Positions 47,404 to 60,010 of a stretch of DNA of 64,000 nt are shown here, piece by piece; position 1 is the stretch's first letter, and each line of letters begins with the position of its first letter. The position numbers and the translations under genes are program-made. Under the pieces are notes generated by a model that saw only the letters and a list, made by a program, of their open reading frames with translations, made no database searches and had not been told where the DNA came from. The DNA comes from Nageia nagi. Lineage: Eukaryota; Pinophyta. The stretch is from the NCBI GenBank assembly GCA_050084985.1, contig JBITNC010000001.1, positions 111,910,001 to 111,974,000 on the forward strand, given 5' to 3'.

Positions 47404-47699
47404 GTTAGAGTTTTTATGATAGCTTTGGAGAGCTGAGTACCAAGTCGAGTCCCATGCATTAGGTTTTTCCTAGTTCTATGTACACCACTTACTCTCAAGG
47501 AGTGTACAATATTCAAGTTATTTATATCTTAATTGACATATACATTTACACTAAATAAAGTAGATTTATGTCCCTATAAGAAGCCTTAACCATAATTATA
47601 AACCCTATCTATGGTTGAAAATGATAAAGGAAATAATAGAATGGATAGTGAAGCATCTTCATATTTTCATTCGCAAATTTTATAGCAAGGTAATGCATC

Positions 47700-48480
47700 C
47701 CTTAATTTAGTCATTCCTTTGAATGATATCCATCATGCATGTTTGTGATTATAGTATCATACTTATATAGTGTATTTTCTAGGTAACATACCATTAGATG
47801 TTATTCTTAAGAATTAGATTGTTCAATATAAGCACCCATATGTATTTCAAGTTAATAATGTTAAAAATCTTACCAAAATATATTTTCCATTTTTCATATT
47901 TCTAACTTTGAACATGTGCAGAAATTTTTAGATAAAGAATCAACCTATATTCGTAACACACTTTTGATTTTTCAACTTTGGCCTATGGTTTTCTCTAGTA
48001 GTGATAATGTTTATATAGTTTTCCCTAGGTTGGTGGAATTTTTATGTCTCACCTTAGCTATATGTTATATTATTCATGTCCTTTCCATTCAAATTGGTAA
48101 TCTTATATGTGATGAACCTACTTGGTTCTACATAGCTCATCCATCCAAGAGGATGTGTGTCAAGGTTTACCTTGCTAAAACCCTCTATGAGTATATTGAC
48201 ATCAAAGTTTATGAAAACCTTATCCATCATAGGGTGGTTTATAAATAACCCAAATAGTTATTACATGTGTTATTCAAGTGCTCATAAAGTTAAGGATTAT
48301 CTAGTCATGATAGTAACGTTTAAAGCCAAAAGTGCCAATCTAGTTACTCAATTTCCCACCCCAAATCAAACCACCAAGGGTACTTTGGAAGAGTTGTAGG
48401 GTGTTCTAGAGGAAAGGTAGAGGAACTAAACAAGTTAATACTGGTCAACCTTTAACAAGTTATATTTAAGTAGTTGCTCT
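47700..48480 (+). pseudogene. LINE ORF1 relic (RNA-binding protein)
   Basis: Open frame 47916-48248 carries a segment reading IQIGNLICDEPTWFYIAHPS and then KVYLAKTLYEYIDIKV, resembling the DUF4283 and following domain of plant L1 ORF1. A zinc knuckle follows at about 48255-48300 in another frame (MCYSSAHKVKDYLV, a decayed C-x2-C-x4-H-x4-C). ORF1 coats the LINE RNA. Frameshifts and stops are present. Confidence 0.65.
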
Positions 48481-48804
48481 CAAACCCTCCCTTAAGGTTA
48501 AAATTCCTCCTCCATAATGAACTTATGTTGTCACTGATTCAAGAGCCTTTGTAGAGGAGGATGTTATTCCTTTTCTTTATATTATCATTGAATAATCTAA
48601 AAGAGTGTAAGGGGTGCAAAATTGAGCCAAAGGCCCACATTCTTGTAATCCTCCTAGAGGAAATTATATAGTTCATATTGATAAGCATTAACACACCAAA
48701 CTTTTAAATAAAGTGTAGGAAAGTCTCATTAATAATAATTTCTATTATATTTATAATTCTAATATTGACTTGAATTATCATGGATGTATGCTCCTTAACA
48801 TTAT

Positions 48805-50000
48805 CAAATGAATTTTTTCATGGAATATTAGAAGACTGACAAACCTAGTCTAACCTTACATGGTCTGGAAAGAGTTGATATTATCTTTTTGGGTTTTAAG
48901 ACACTCTTCTTTTTTTTTATCTACAAGAACTAAAGGTAGTTGATTTTACTCTATAATCATCTTGCACATCCCTCTACCCTAGAATCCAAATGTGAGGTAA
49001 AACTCATCATCATCATAGTGGTGGCATTGTGATTCTATTATGCATTTGTTAGAAAAGTAACTTTGTTTTATGGGGAACATATATAAATCATCATGTTGTA
49101 TGTATTTTTCTATAGGTTGTGTTAGAATTTGTAATGTAACATTGTGTAATATTTCTCTTTAATATAAATTCACTTAATGCTTAAAGTATCTTTAGATATC
49201 TTAAAGCATTAGGGGAATAAATATAGAAACACCTTTAACCTTACCCTTGAGTTAAAGTGAGGTTAAAGGGTGGGTTTAATCTTATCATTAGAGAGGTACC
49301 CCTCCTCTCATTATAATGAAATAAATAAGATTTAGGGTTTGAATAAAGGAGAGATTTTGTGATAGAAGTCCTTGATAATAAAATCTTAGTTAGTGGATGT
49401 ACTCATAAGGAGGGAGGAACCACTTTATATCTTGGGTTATTTATGAGATTAGCTTGTGTTATTGGGTTATTGTGTTGATTTTCTAAGTGCCTTCTTGAGA
49501 TCTTGGTAAACTAGAGACTAATTCATAAAGGGTTAACTACATTAGGTTAGTGGCATATCATTTGAAGTCATTAATGCTCATGTCTCAAATAAGATCCCAA
49601 AAAAGTGTATTTTATGAAGTTATGTATGTTATCACTTCCATAATTTATTCAGCTTACGTGTAGATATTTTATTATGATTAAAAAAATCCTTTGATAAAAT
49701 CAACACCACTTCTAATAAATGGGCCCTTGGGGAGCATGAAGTGTATTTATTTATAAAGCATAAACCTAGGCTATTAGAACCTAATGCCAACTTTATTATA
49801 AATTACTTTCTTGAGTACTGATGGTACACATCATCTAATTTACAATATGTCCATTTAAGAGTTCTCGAAAACCTTGTTTATGTAATGATTTCTTATCATC
49901 ATCAATTTTTCTTTTCTCAATGATTACCATTTTTTCTTTTATGGAAATTATTTTGGATCTCATCTCTTATGTTAATTCCCCCACCACTTTCAAATTAAAT
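48805..50000 (+). pseudogene. LINE ORF2 endonuclease relic, interrupted
   Basis: FSWNIRRLTNL near 48812 is the N-terminal APE-type endonuclease motif (I-x-W-N-x-R-G-L). SGGIVILLC near 49018 is the next conserved strand. After the insertion at 49118-49542 the frame resumes with SFEVINAHVSNK (N-x-Y/H-A/V-P region) and then KSFDKINTTSNKW, which aligns with the G-D-F-N loop though the catalytic Asp context is altered. A block at about 49780-49880 (LLEPNANFII, WWYTSSN) corresponds to the Y-T-W-S-N motif. The enzyme nicks the target DNA in L1 transposition. Confidence 0.75.
49118..49542 (+). mobile_element. Solo-LTR-like insertion in the LINE (425 bp)
   Basis: It starts TGTGTTAG and ends ACAT, flanked by a 5-bp direct repeat TAGGT (49113-49117 and 49543-49547). 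With the insert and one repeat copy removed, the endonuclease frame reads straight through the junction, which supports these boundaries. It contains no coding sequence. Short TG-starting sequence with a 5-bp duplication fits a solo LTR; the 3' end CAT instead of CA implies one mutated base. Confidence 0.7.
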
Positions 50001-50059
50001 ATTTCCTCTCTATTGCAATGACATTAGAGATCCTAGTTCTTTCTAAATACTTCCTTTAT

Positions 50060-51480
50060 AGAAATTGATGTTATGCTTTCATAGACCTTCCAAGGAGATA
50101 AGATGGATTAACTAGTGTAATGATGTAATCTTCCATACCTCTTCTCTTCTACATAGGTTATACAATAAGGTCACTCAATTCTGATGCAATTCAACTTAAT
50201 ATCTTCATTCAAAGGTCACCAAAGCCTTCACTCAACTAGAATCCAATCCCAGCTACTCTCACTTGCAATCCCATGTTTTCCAAATTAAACATGAGTCAAA
50301 TATGGTGGAGCTATACAAAGCCAAATGAGTACAAATTAATGCTAGGTTGAACATAATTAAGATTAGGGACAAAGTGAGCAAATAAAATTTTTCATTGGAT
50401 TAGAACACTAAGGCAAGCCACCATATTCAAATCCTTATACGATGATGAAATTTGGTTAATATCTCTTTAATATATTTCTAGTTCTTTCACATGTAATTAT
50501 ACACTAGTTTTTGCAACCTAATAATATACCTCAAAATGCCCTAAAGCATTGTAATTTTATAAACATGTGGCACCTTCTCACTTTTCTTCATTTATGAAGG
50601 TTGAGTGAGATAAACTACTCTCTCTTATAGAGTTGGAAGATTTACTTTCCTATATGAAATGTGATGAAACCCTTAGATTAGATGTCTTCACATGGCCATA
50701 TGAATTTGACAAATCATGCTAGGATTTGATTGGCCAAGATTTACATATATTTTACTTAGATGAAAGTTACATAGGCTCTCTTGGCTTCATTATTAATAGA
50801 TGTAATATTAAATTTAGGTGATTCAAAGCCTATTACCAATTCAAGATTGATCACCCTTTTGAATGTTAGTTATAAGATCATTGTCAAAGCTTTCCCATCA
50901 CATCTATAACCTATCCTTCCTATTATTATTCACCTAGAGAAAATTGGATTGATTCATAATCTTCATATTCTTGATAATCTTATAGTAGTATAGGAAGGCA
51001 TGGAATGGGATAGGTCCTCTAGTCAACATGCCCTCTATATCAAACTAGATTTTATCAAACTAGATTTTGAAAAATATTTTGGTCAATTTGAGTTGGCTTT
51101 CATTCTCTTTATTATTGAGGATCTTAGGTTTGATCCTAATTTCATCAACATAGTATGAATGATACTATAAGATGTTTCTATGATGTTTGATTAAATAATG
51201 ATCAAACTAAATCTATTGGCTTCATCGCTCTATCAGATTGGGATATCCTTTAGCCCTCTCCCTTTATGTGTTAGGCTATAGGTCCAATATTTAGTCGATG
51301 AAAATTTTTCTATAGGTAATTTTATCTTCCTATGCTAGCATATATTTCTCAATTCTAATGGGGATGCATTATCCAAGATGAAGTTTTTAAATTCCTTAGA
51401 ATTTCATTTGAATTCCAAGGATGACCTTTCCAATTGGAATTATGTCACAAATATGGTTAAAAAGAAGCTTGACCGTTAAA
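50060..51480 (+). pseudogene. LINE ORF2 linker and reverse transcriptase relic
   Basis: The linker near 50215-50390 ends with a DKVSK block typical before L1 RT. RT segments: RLDVFTWPYEFDKS near 50680 (the P-G-x-D-G-F/W motif), DLIGQDLHIFYL, GSLGFIINRCNIKF, then HALYIKLDF near 51025 holding the first catalytic Asp region (K-L-D-F-x-K-A-Y/F-D), FELAFILFIIEDLRFDPNFI, and HRSIRLGYPLALSLYVL near 51220. I could not place the Y-x-D-D box, which must be lost or badly decayed. A small local duplication (TATCAAACTAGATTTT twice at about 51038-51067) adds to the damage. Confidence 0.8.
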
Positions 51481-53500
51481 ATTATAAGAAAATCTCCTTG
51501 ATTGAAAAGATTAAAATCTATTAACAAGTACTTACCTTTATTCATGTACATTATTCCTGATGTTAGGTTCCTTCATAAGCTTTCTACAACAAGCTAGAAA
51601 ATCTATTATGTAGCTTCCTATGGAAAAGCCAATATGATAAAAAAGGGTATTCAATTGAGTTATGAGGCATACATGTTACCTCCCAATGGAGTTAGGTGGT
51701 ATGGGAATAATAAACTCTAAATGATAGGAAATGGCACTTTTTTCCAAATGGATTATCATAGCCCTTAAGGGGTATAAGGTTTGGAAGGTCTTAATTCAAC
51801 ATATCATTTGTTTTAGGTTACCTCTAAATAAAAATCTTGGAAAGGGTTGGATCTTCATAATATTATTATGGCTCCAATTTATTTTAAAATTCTTGGCTTG
51901 CTTATTATTTGGAGCATTTGGAAAGCTTGACAAAACTTGATTCCCTAGATTAAGAGGAAAGGGAACAAGTTTGATAAAGCCATTTTCATTATTAAGCTTA
52001 ATTTCTAGTGGTTCTCCTTATTTCATCAATAGGGCATGCATCTAACATAATTTGAATTGGTCAATGCTTGTAAATTCTTCAAATGAGGCATTACTACTAT
52101 AGCTAATTATTTTTATGATCACAATAGGAGTTAGTTCCCCTTTGATCAACTCAAGTATTCTTTTCACCCAAATTTTATGGATAAGTCTAATTATGATAAT
52201 TTTTTGGAAATCACACCCTACTCCCTAGTCTCTAAAATAGGTGTGCATATGTAGAATCCCTAGTGTAAATATTAGGGATCACATGTTGATATCACCTTTC
52301 TCAATTATAGAGTATCTATGGGCTATAAGTGGCTTTTTGTAGTAGTATCAAGAGTGTTTAGGTTTAATGAGAAATGGGATGTTTTTTCTAGACATATTTT
52401 CTAGACATATGCACTAGAAAAAATATTTTATAGTTGCTTGGGCTTCTTAGCTCAAGCTTGAAAAGTCCTTTTTTGTTTAAAGTCTTTCAAACAAGCATCT
52501 CTCATTTAGTATTCACCTTAAGTACTTAGGAGTCCTAGATCCTCGTTGTGCATTCTATAATGAACTTGAGTCAAGCATGCATATTTTCTTATCTTGTAAA
52601 TGGTCAATATATACATGGCAATGGGTCTCATCATTTTTTCTTCCTTATATTTGTATACAATTTTCTTAGAAATATGTTATTTTGGGTAATTCTTTCACCC
52701 TCACTCTACCATTTTAGGATGTTTAGTAGATTTTTCATACTATTTTATTATTCTATATTTAGAAATTTAGGAATAATTTTATGCTTCAAGAGACTACTCC
52801 TACATAATTTTTTGTATCTACAAAATAAGTTTTTTATGTTTGGTTACAAATTATTAACTAAGATTTGAAAGTGGAAATAAATCTCTCCCACCTTCATACA
52901 CTCCCTAAATATTGGGGAAATGCACCTTACATTGTAAGCTAGTTACATTGGAAGAATACTTTGTAAGAATGGGCATGCTATAGCTTACATCAGTATCCAC
53001 TATTATGCTCACAATCACAATGATATACTCACACTTCATCTCAAGAATCTCCTTTAATTAAATGCTATAATGATATAGATTTGACTTCCTCTCATCCTCT
53101 AAGGTGATGGTATATGACACCCCCTATCAATCAAGATTTAGGATGGAATGCAATGCCACATACTTCCACTCTAGTTCAATGAGGATGGTCCCAAAATTTC
53201 TCTCCTTATTAACAAGTTGTAGGATGGAGAGATGGGAATTGCAACAATGAAAGCCCCTTTTGGGATAATGATAGTTGGTGCTTTTATCCCATATCATCTA
53301 ATGAAAGAAAATGCAAGGTTACTTATGATGTGTCTGAAATGTACTCTTCACATGCTATTAATTAGTCTTTTTTATATTAACACTTATTCTTGTTATGTGT
53401 CAATATTATTTTTTTATTTCTTAACCCATTCTTGATTAATTTGTTTGTTTTGATCCTAATCCATGATTAGGGTTATGCAATAAATTTTGGGGTGCTCCCT
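51480..53500 (+). pseudogene. LINE ORF2 C-terminal region with zf-RVT domain
   Basis: Post-RT segments run from about 51510 (KIYQQVL-like) through WGIHVTSQW and the open frame 51731-51940 (MALFSKWIIIALKGYKVWKV, GKGWIFI). Near 52535-52620 a zf-RVT-type phrase appears in a shifted frame (PRCAFYNELESSMHIFLSCKW, within a C-x-x-C...H-x-x-x-x-C layout). Short phrases such as DLGWNAMPHTST (about 53135) mark the ORF end. The open frame 52548-52868 is an out-of-frame shadow of this region. Confidence 0.65.
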
Positions 53501-53571
53501 CACACACATGCAAAGTCATTTTTATTATTAAATATTTTTATTAATTAAAATACCTTTCTCATAGATAAAAA

Positions 53572-53586
53572 AACTCTTATCCAAGT
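53572..53586. repeat. LINE target-site duplication, right copy
   Basis: AACTCTTATCCAAGT, directly after the A-rich tail. Confidence 0.75.
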
Positions 53587-54769
53587 ATGAGCCTAACATG
53601 AACTAGTAATGCAGGTGATTTTGGGAATAAAATTAGCACTAAATTATGTAATAAAATGGCTATCTAGAAATATAATTGGCTTTCCAAAATAGCTAAATTG
53701 GTACAAATTAAATTAATATTAGAATATATATCAATCATCTAGCTTAGTATCCTTTATTTAAATCAATATATTAGTCATAATTTTAAGTCTATTATGCTAA
53801 AATTCCTCAATGAAGGTAAACCACATAATAAACTTAATATATAGTGGCATTGAATAATATTATTATAGGAAGTGTATAGGGTGATTAGCCATTAAAAACC
53901 TCTCATTTATGAATACAAACTCTATTAAATAAATTAGCTTGGAGGATTTTATCATTTTTATATTTATTTTTGAGAAGAATTTTCAAATCCAAAACATCTC
54001 CATATTGATAACCCTATGTTGATATTTATCATTCTTATCATTCCCTGGGGTTCATTAATATTTTATGATATTTATAAAGTAAAGTCATAAGCTACAATAA
54101 CTTAAGGGAAAAGAAGGAGAGAAATCAAAGGTGAATTTTTGGATTGATGGTTAATTATATCCTTAATCTATGAGTCAAATGATTACTCTTAATAATATCA
54201 AATACTACCTTAGGATACATTGTGCTTATTAAATAAATAATTTTTACACCTAGATGTAAGAAGAATGTAGAATAAGGAAAATACAATGAAAGTTTGATAC
54301 TCTCCTTCTTGACTTACAACAAGAATTAAAAACTCTATATAGTTTTCTATAGTCTCATATCATTAAAGAGAATGCTCAAGAGAATCATATCATCCTAAGT
54401 ATCATTTGGAGAGTATACTAATAAATGTACCTATAAGGAATTCATTAAAGGAGATATTATAGATCCTATCCTAATGGTTTGGAAATGGTTTTTGTAAACT
54501 AAATCTTAAATTAAAGAATAATTCTTCATTTGGGCTACTATCCATGATAAATTCCTTCATGGTGAGCAATTATCCAAATATGGATAGCATGGGCATTTTT
54601 AAGTATATTATATGTTAGGAAACTAAAATAAGTACACATATAATTCTTTAATTCCTCCTTACATTTGATATTTGGTAAAAAATAGTGAACATATCTATGA
54701 TCTCATGCTCGCTAGGAATCCTCCCATAACTAATTATGTATACAAACTCCTTAGGATGATAACTTTAAT
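53587..54769. other. AT-rich stretch without an assignable gene
   Basis: Continues the pre-LINE sequence. No open frame of note, no terminal repeats and no tandem structure recognised. Confidence 0.5.
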
Positions 54770-55190
54770 AATTCTAGTATGGAATATCTAGGTCAAATGG
54801 ATTTAATTCATATTTCTTAATAGAGATTCTTTATATAAGAAAAAGGAAAGAAAATCAATCGATGAATGTTTTCCCAATAGAATGAAGATATGTCAAACCC
54901 TATATAATAGGAATAAAAGTAATCCATATCTTCTAAAAAGGTAATTTTATTAATAATATCAAGTAATGTAATATTATTCAAATCTAAGAAGGATGCTCCA
55001 ATTGGTAGGTGTTAACAAAATCTTAATATCCCAACATATACTTTCTTCTACATGCATTTCCACATGTTTGTAGTCTATCACATATTTCTTCTATAATATA
55101 TATACTCTCCCATAGTGATTACATTATTCATCATGATATTTAATATTTGGTAGTTGTTATTCAATACTTGATAATCATCCTATCATGGGG
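54770..55190 (+). repeat. Direct repeat, left copy (about 420 bp)
   Basis: Matches 57110-57520 in order: TTATATAAGAAA-A-GAAA, AATAGGAA-AAAAGTAATCCAT, TTTTATTAATAATAT, TTTGTAGTC-ATCA, TATATATACTCTCCCATA and CATGATATTT-A-ATTTGGTAGTT. It probably represents LTRs or two copies of one repeat; no element-coding sequence lies between. Confidence 0.6.
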
Positions 55191-55539
55191 CATACCAAGT
55201 ATCATTCAAATGATCTTTTAGTGAAGTGTGTATGTTAGTTATCTTATAATCCCTTGAATATATAATTATATCATTGAATATCTATTAGTGTCACTTAGTT
55301 ATCTTAATGTCATTTCATTATTAATTATTTAAGCTAAACATATCTACTTGGTCATATTTCATTTATCATACCATGACTGTTTGCTAGCTAAATTAATATT
55401 TTGCTATTCATTGAACCAATACATTTCCATCATTGAACTAATATGGTTTGGTTACCAATAAGGTTCATTCATAAAACCAATAAGTTACTTTGATGATTCA
55501 ATTGTTAATATCATATTCGATAGCTTTCCATGTTGAAAG

Positions 55540-56555
55540 GGTGAAAACAAGAAGTTGAATCCACTTAAAGGGGAAGTGAGTAAAATTGACGATGTTAAAA
55601 TTCAATATCAAAAAAACTAGTATCCTACTTTTTAGAAATTAAAATTGGGATATTGATTTAGGTTCAGGATCCAAATATATATCGAGATATTAATACTTAA
55701 TACTAAAATATGTACAAAAATCTCTAATTTTACCTCATATTTAGGCTCAAAAAAAGGCTTGGTGAGCCACCACTTAGTTTTGGACCTGTAAGTATATGTT
55801 CATGGCAATGTTAATGGAAAATCTCAACTTCAGGCATATGTTTGATGGAGATTTTGGTACAATATTTTCATGAAATTAAAACCCATTATATATTAAAGAG
55901 TTTAGATACAAAATATCTAATTTTTTAGAATTGGATAAATTTAATATTTTTTAATATTTTTTGTAAAAGTGGTCCATATATTTGAAATATGAGGGTCTCT
56001 TATTTTCTTAAAAACTTTTTTTTTAGAGTTATGAAAAAAATATTATATAGGGACAAGTTCATAAAATTCTCTATAAGAAAAAAAAGTTTGAAAAAGGATT
56101 AGGTTTAGATAAAATTATTTAGATAGACACAAGCACTTTTCAAAACAACAAACATGCTCAATAAAAAATTAATTAAAAAATAATATTTATGTAAAAATTA
56201 TGGAAAAATATCCAAGACAAGCTCCAATATGTTACATATCCTTTTCTAAAAGAATTTTAAAAAATACCTTTATTTTTGTCAAATTATGTTGGATGGACAT
56301 GTGGATGGTATTGTCCAATTTTTGTTTTTAATGTGGTTCCTATTCCTCCTATCAAATTTTAAATTTATGATCTAGGTATTGGGATAAATTATATATTTGA
56401 ACAATAGACTCTCAAAACTACATTTTCATCTTAGTGACCTAATTCCATGTCTAAGTGCTTAACATTTTGTGATTAATCATACCCAAATTTGAATATAAAG
56501 GAAAATACTTACACTTTTTGGCCTTAGAGTGGATCTAACTTCTTCCACCCACCCA
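55540..56555 (+). mobile_element. MITE-family element, copy B (about 1.0 kb)
   Basis: The terminal inverted repeats are AAGAAGTTGAATCCACTTAA (left) and AAGAAGTTAGATCCACTCTA (right, reverse complement). It aligns in the same orientation with copy A, which lacks about 500 bp of the interior, and inversely with copy C. It is non-coding. No perfect target-site duplication could be read at the flanks (TTGAAA and AAAATCC sides). Confidence 0.7.
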
Positions 56556-57109
56556 AAATCCTCCCTAAGTTAATACAAAATATCATCCTCTAGAATTTTT
56601 AGAAAAATTAACATTATGCCGACAAGGTCATCACTATGAAGTTAAATAAATCAAAGTAAGAAATGAGGAGCTTTTTTGTTTTATTGGCTCTCTTTGAAGT
56701 TGATAGAATCTTATTTATCATATTGATGAAGCAATGGCATATCCTATAAGAATAGAATGTATAGGTCTCAGTATAGGTTCCATCATCATAATTCCTATTT
56801 GTAGTCATTACTAGTCCTACTCTATGCAAACCAATTGATGTTGTTCCATAAAATAACCCATTTGGTCATAATAAATATATAGTTTGTATGCCTTACTTAT
56901 GATCCAATGTTCTCCATAATTTCTATTAATCAAAATATTTTTCTCTTTCAATTCTTCCCAATTGACTACTATTTCTTTACCTCTTTCTCTATGTGCCTCT
57001 TGTGCTTTTTCTTCTTGTTTGATCTCATTAGTTTTGTCTTCACCTTGGACAAGTTTGGTAACTAGTTATTAATTTAGTATTCTTATAAATTGTAATGAAA
57101 CTTTTTAAA

Positions 57110-57520
57110 ATGTATAACCCAAGATATCCCTTAATATTTATCCTTAGAGGTTCAATTATTCAAATATGTGGGATCCATTGTAATAAACTTGGTTAGGATA
57201 TCTTTGAGAGAGTTTTGTTATATAAGAAAGAAGAAAGAAACTTGATCAATTGATGATATATTGAACCCCATAAAATAGGAAGAAAAGTAATCCATTTTTT
57301 AAAATAAGTCGATTTTATTAATAATATTAAGAAATATAATAATATTAATAGCCAAATAGAATCCTAATGTCCTAATATATACCTTCTTCTCCATGTTCAT
57401 CCAAATGTTTGTAGTCAATCATACCTTTCCTGTATAATATATATACTCTCCCATACTGATTATATAATTTAGCATGATATTTGACATTTGGTAGTTACTA
57501 TTTGATACTTGGCACTTGGC
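57110..57520 (+). repeat. Direct repeat, right copy (about 410 bp)
   Basis: Partner of 54770-55190. The two copies flank MITE copy B and about 0.9 kb of other sequence. Confidence 0.6.
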
Positions 57521-57989
57521 CTAAAACTTATTTGGCTTATGATGTTAGAATATATGGATCATCTTCTACTCTATCCCCATGTTGTAATATGCTCATGTTA
57601 ACCATTGTGTATCTCATTTCATTAATTTTAATTCCACTCTTAATATCAAGAATTTTCACCAAATCATATTTGAACAAGGGGTATTCCCATTATAAGAAAT
57701 TGAATAAAATGATTTCCTTAAAAACACCATAATATATGATTATTTTAGTAACTTGGTTTGTGTCTTTTACTTACAAGTGATTTGCAACTAAAAATTTAAT
57801 CAACACACATGTTGATATTTTGAGTCATTCTTTGTTCATCTATGTATTTGGTATTAAATCTATAAGTGTTGATCAAATAGCCTAAAAAAATAGTTAGATA
57901 TTGAATCAAACCATGTGCCAACCATTTTATTATATCAAAATCATCATTATTATGTTGTCATTTATCTCCTTAAAACTAGAACAAAGAAT

Positions 57990-58760
57990 AATAATTTAAA
58001 GATTATTGAAAAAAATTACATTATTATCATTACATATATCGAATATTATATTCAAGTGAGCACAATAACTTGATTTTGTAATCAAGTGATGAATTCCTTG
58101 ATATGAACTTTTGGCATCACCACTACATTTCTCATGATATGAGGGTTGGATTAATTGATACTCATATTGTGCTTCTTGATTTAGCAAAAAACTTATCAAG
58201 CATAGTCAGATCAAAAAACTATTTGATCCTATATTTTATATAATAGCAATAAATAAATATTTAATTACTCTACCCAAGGTAGAACTTCATCTAGGTTCAT
58301 AATAATGCTTTCATGAACTTACTTAAGAGAAATTTTATCCAAATTAAATACTTTTCCATTATACAATAGCCTCCCATAAACTATTGTTTCTTCAACATTA
58401 GTACCTACATTATTGCTTGAAATGTGATAGCAAATCACTTCTAAACCTCTCATATAGTTTACATGCAATGAAATAGTTTTGTCGAGAACATATCACTTGG
58501 TAATACAACCTTTAAGCCTAGCTTGATTCTTTGCATAAATCTTATAAATATCCATAAATCTAAGAAAAAATAAATTTATGAGATTCTATAGAAAAATAAA
58601 AAAATGATGGTTTATAAAACTAATGAACACATACAAACCTCTTGAAATAGTACATCCATAGAAACTGTACAAGTACACATAGTGTACCATGATATAGAAA
58701 ATGAAGGGTGGAGTATTTTTATAGAAAACATAAGTTCTCATTGATATCTTCATCTAATTT
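57990..58760 (-). pseudogene. CACTA transposase C-terminal region (DUF4218-like)
   Basis: Near 58670 the minus strand reads VQFLWMYYFKRF, a decayed G-P-V-Q-x-R-W-M-Y-P-x-E-R motif. It is followed near 58560-58380 by YKIYAKNQARLKGCI and a segment where the family has A-E-E-C-L-T-F. The open frame 57996-58199 includes SYQG, resembling the downstream S-Y-x-G-Y motif. Position downstream of the core confirms the assignment. Confidence 0.65.
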
Positions 58761-58899
58761 CACCAATTTTTTGAAATCCATCACTTTTATGGATATATCC
58801 CTATAGAACATGCATAACTTACAAATGGATTTTTCCATTAGCTTATCAAGCACATATCGTAGTGCTATCAGAATAAGGTTTTACATGATAATATTACAT

Positions 58900-60010
58900 T
58901 TGTGTGATTGAATGATATATTTTTGGTTTTTGAATAATATCCTTTAGGTACTTTCATGTCATAAAATATTTAACATAACCTTTATTTCTCTACCTTCGAT
59001 AGATTGTAGTGTGCTATTCGAAGATGTATCCTTCCATTATGAGTTTCTTCCAATAATAAAATCTTGATCTTGAACTATTTTAAATCATAATGAGATACTT
59101 TCCATCCTTTTTCTTTATTTCAATACCCAATAGTATCCCAACTAGTGTTTCATAGATATTTTTCTTTACATGCATCACATCCAAGTTATGGTGAAGTAAA
59201 AGATCTTGTTCATAGATAGAAACCTCAAACTAAAATTATTTGATATTTGAAATATATAACAATAAATAAAATCATTAAATTGCATGTTGTACCATCCAAT
59301 ATGATAGATCAAATGATATATATTTCTTCTTCAATCCTTTGATGCTCTCATCATTGTTCTTACATTTCCTTTTTTTTTGAATTTTTCAAATCCCCTAATT
59401 TCATGGGATATTTTGTACCTCTTCCACTATTGCACTCCTATTTAAATGTAAGGGTTCTTTATCCCACTCTTCCTTGTTATTGAAATATTCTTTTTGATGA
59501 TGAAATGGATGATCCATGGAAAAAAATATTCTATGGTCCATATAAATGTTCTTTTTACTACATGGAAGTCATATTGAACAAGTGTTCTCCCTATATATTG
59601 GATATAGAAAGAATCCCTTTATCATAGATCTTATTAGGTTCCAATAATAAGGAAAATCATGAGTGGCCCACATCACTATTTCTTTCATATTGAATCCAAT
59701 TTTTTAGAATGCATCATATGTTTCTACTCCACCAGTCTAGAGTTTGAGCAAGTCGATAACAAATGGTTGTAGATAAATATAAATATTAATTTTTTGTTTC
59801 TTGGGGTGAAGTATTGTCAATCTAATAATTGAGTAATTCTTATTCACTAAAATCCATTATGGAAGGTTGTATATGACCAACATAATAGGCTAATAAGTAT
59901 AGCAAGAAATAAAGTTGATGAAAGGGTTGAATCCATCAGTTGCCATTGCTAGTCATATATTACATGATTCTTTAGAAAACTTTGGCCACATATAATCTAT
60001 CTTTTACCAT
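58900..60010 (-). pseudogene. CACTA transposase core (Transposase_21, TNP2-like)
   Basis: Minus-strand segments: MATDGFNPFHQLY near 59950 (family A-x-D-G-x-N-P-F), INIYIYLQPFVIDLLKLWTG-like near 59790, then GGVETYDA, FNMKEIVMWATHDFPYYWNL near 59690-59640, SMDHPFHHQKEYFNN near 59520, KKKYISFDLSYW near 59310, and LLLHHNLDVMHVKKNI near 59200. The last is the hallmark H-N-L-D-V-M-H-x-x-K-N block and retains its acidic residue. The catalyst would cut and paste the element. Stops and shifts separate these blocks. Confidence 0.85.

Larger units (their letters stand above)
47404..53571 (+). mobile_element. L1-type LINE, about 6.2 kb including a 425-bp insertion
   Basis: Flanked by a perfect 15-bp direct repeat, the expected target-site duplication of target-primed reverse transcription. 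It ends in an A-rich ATAGATAAAAAA tail just before the right copy. Order: 5' UTR, ORF1 with a DUF4283-like domain and zinc knuckle, ORF2 with endonuclease, reverse transcriptase and zf-RVT C-terminal domain. The structure appears full-length, but all frames contain stops, so it is inactive. A solo-LTR-like insertion (49118-49542) interrupts the endonuclease. Confidence 0.85.

Noticed and set aside
52548-52868. 106-codon Phe-rich open frame as a separate gene
   Set aside because: It lies out of frame within the LINE zf-RVT region; the LINE frame explains the sequence better.
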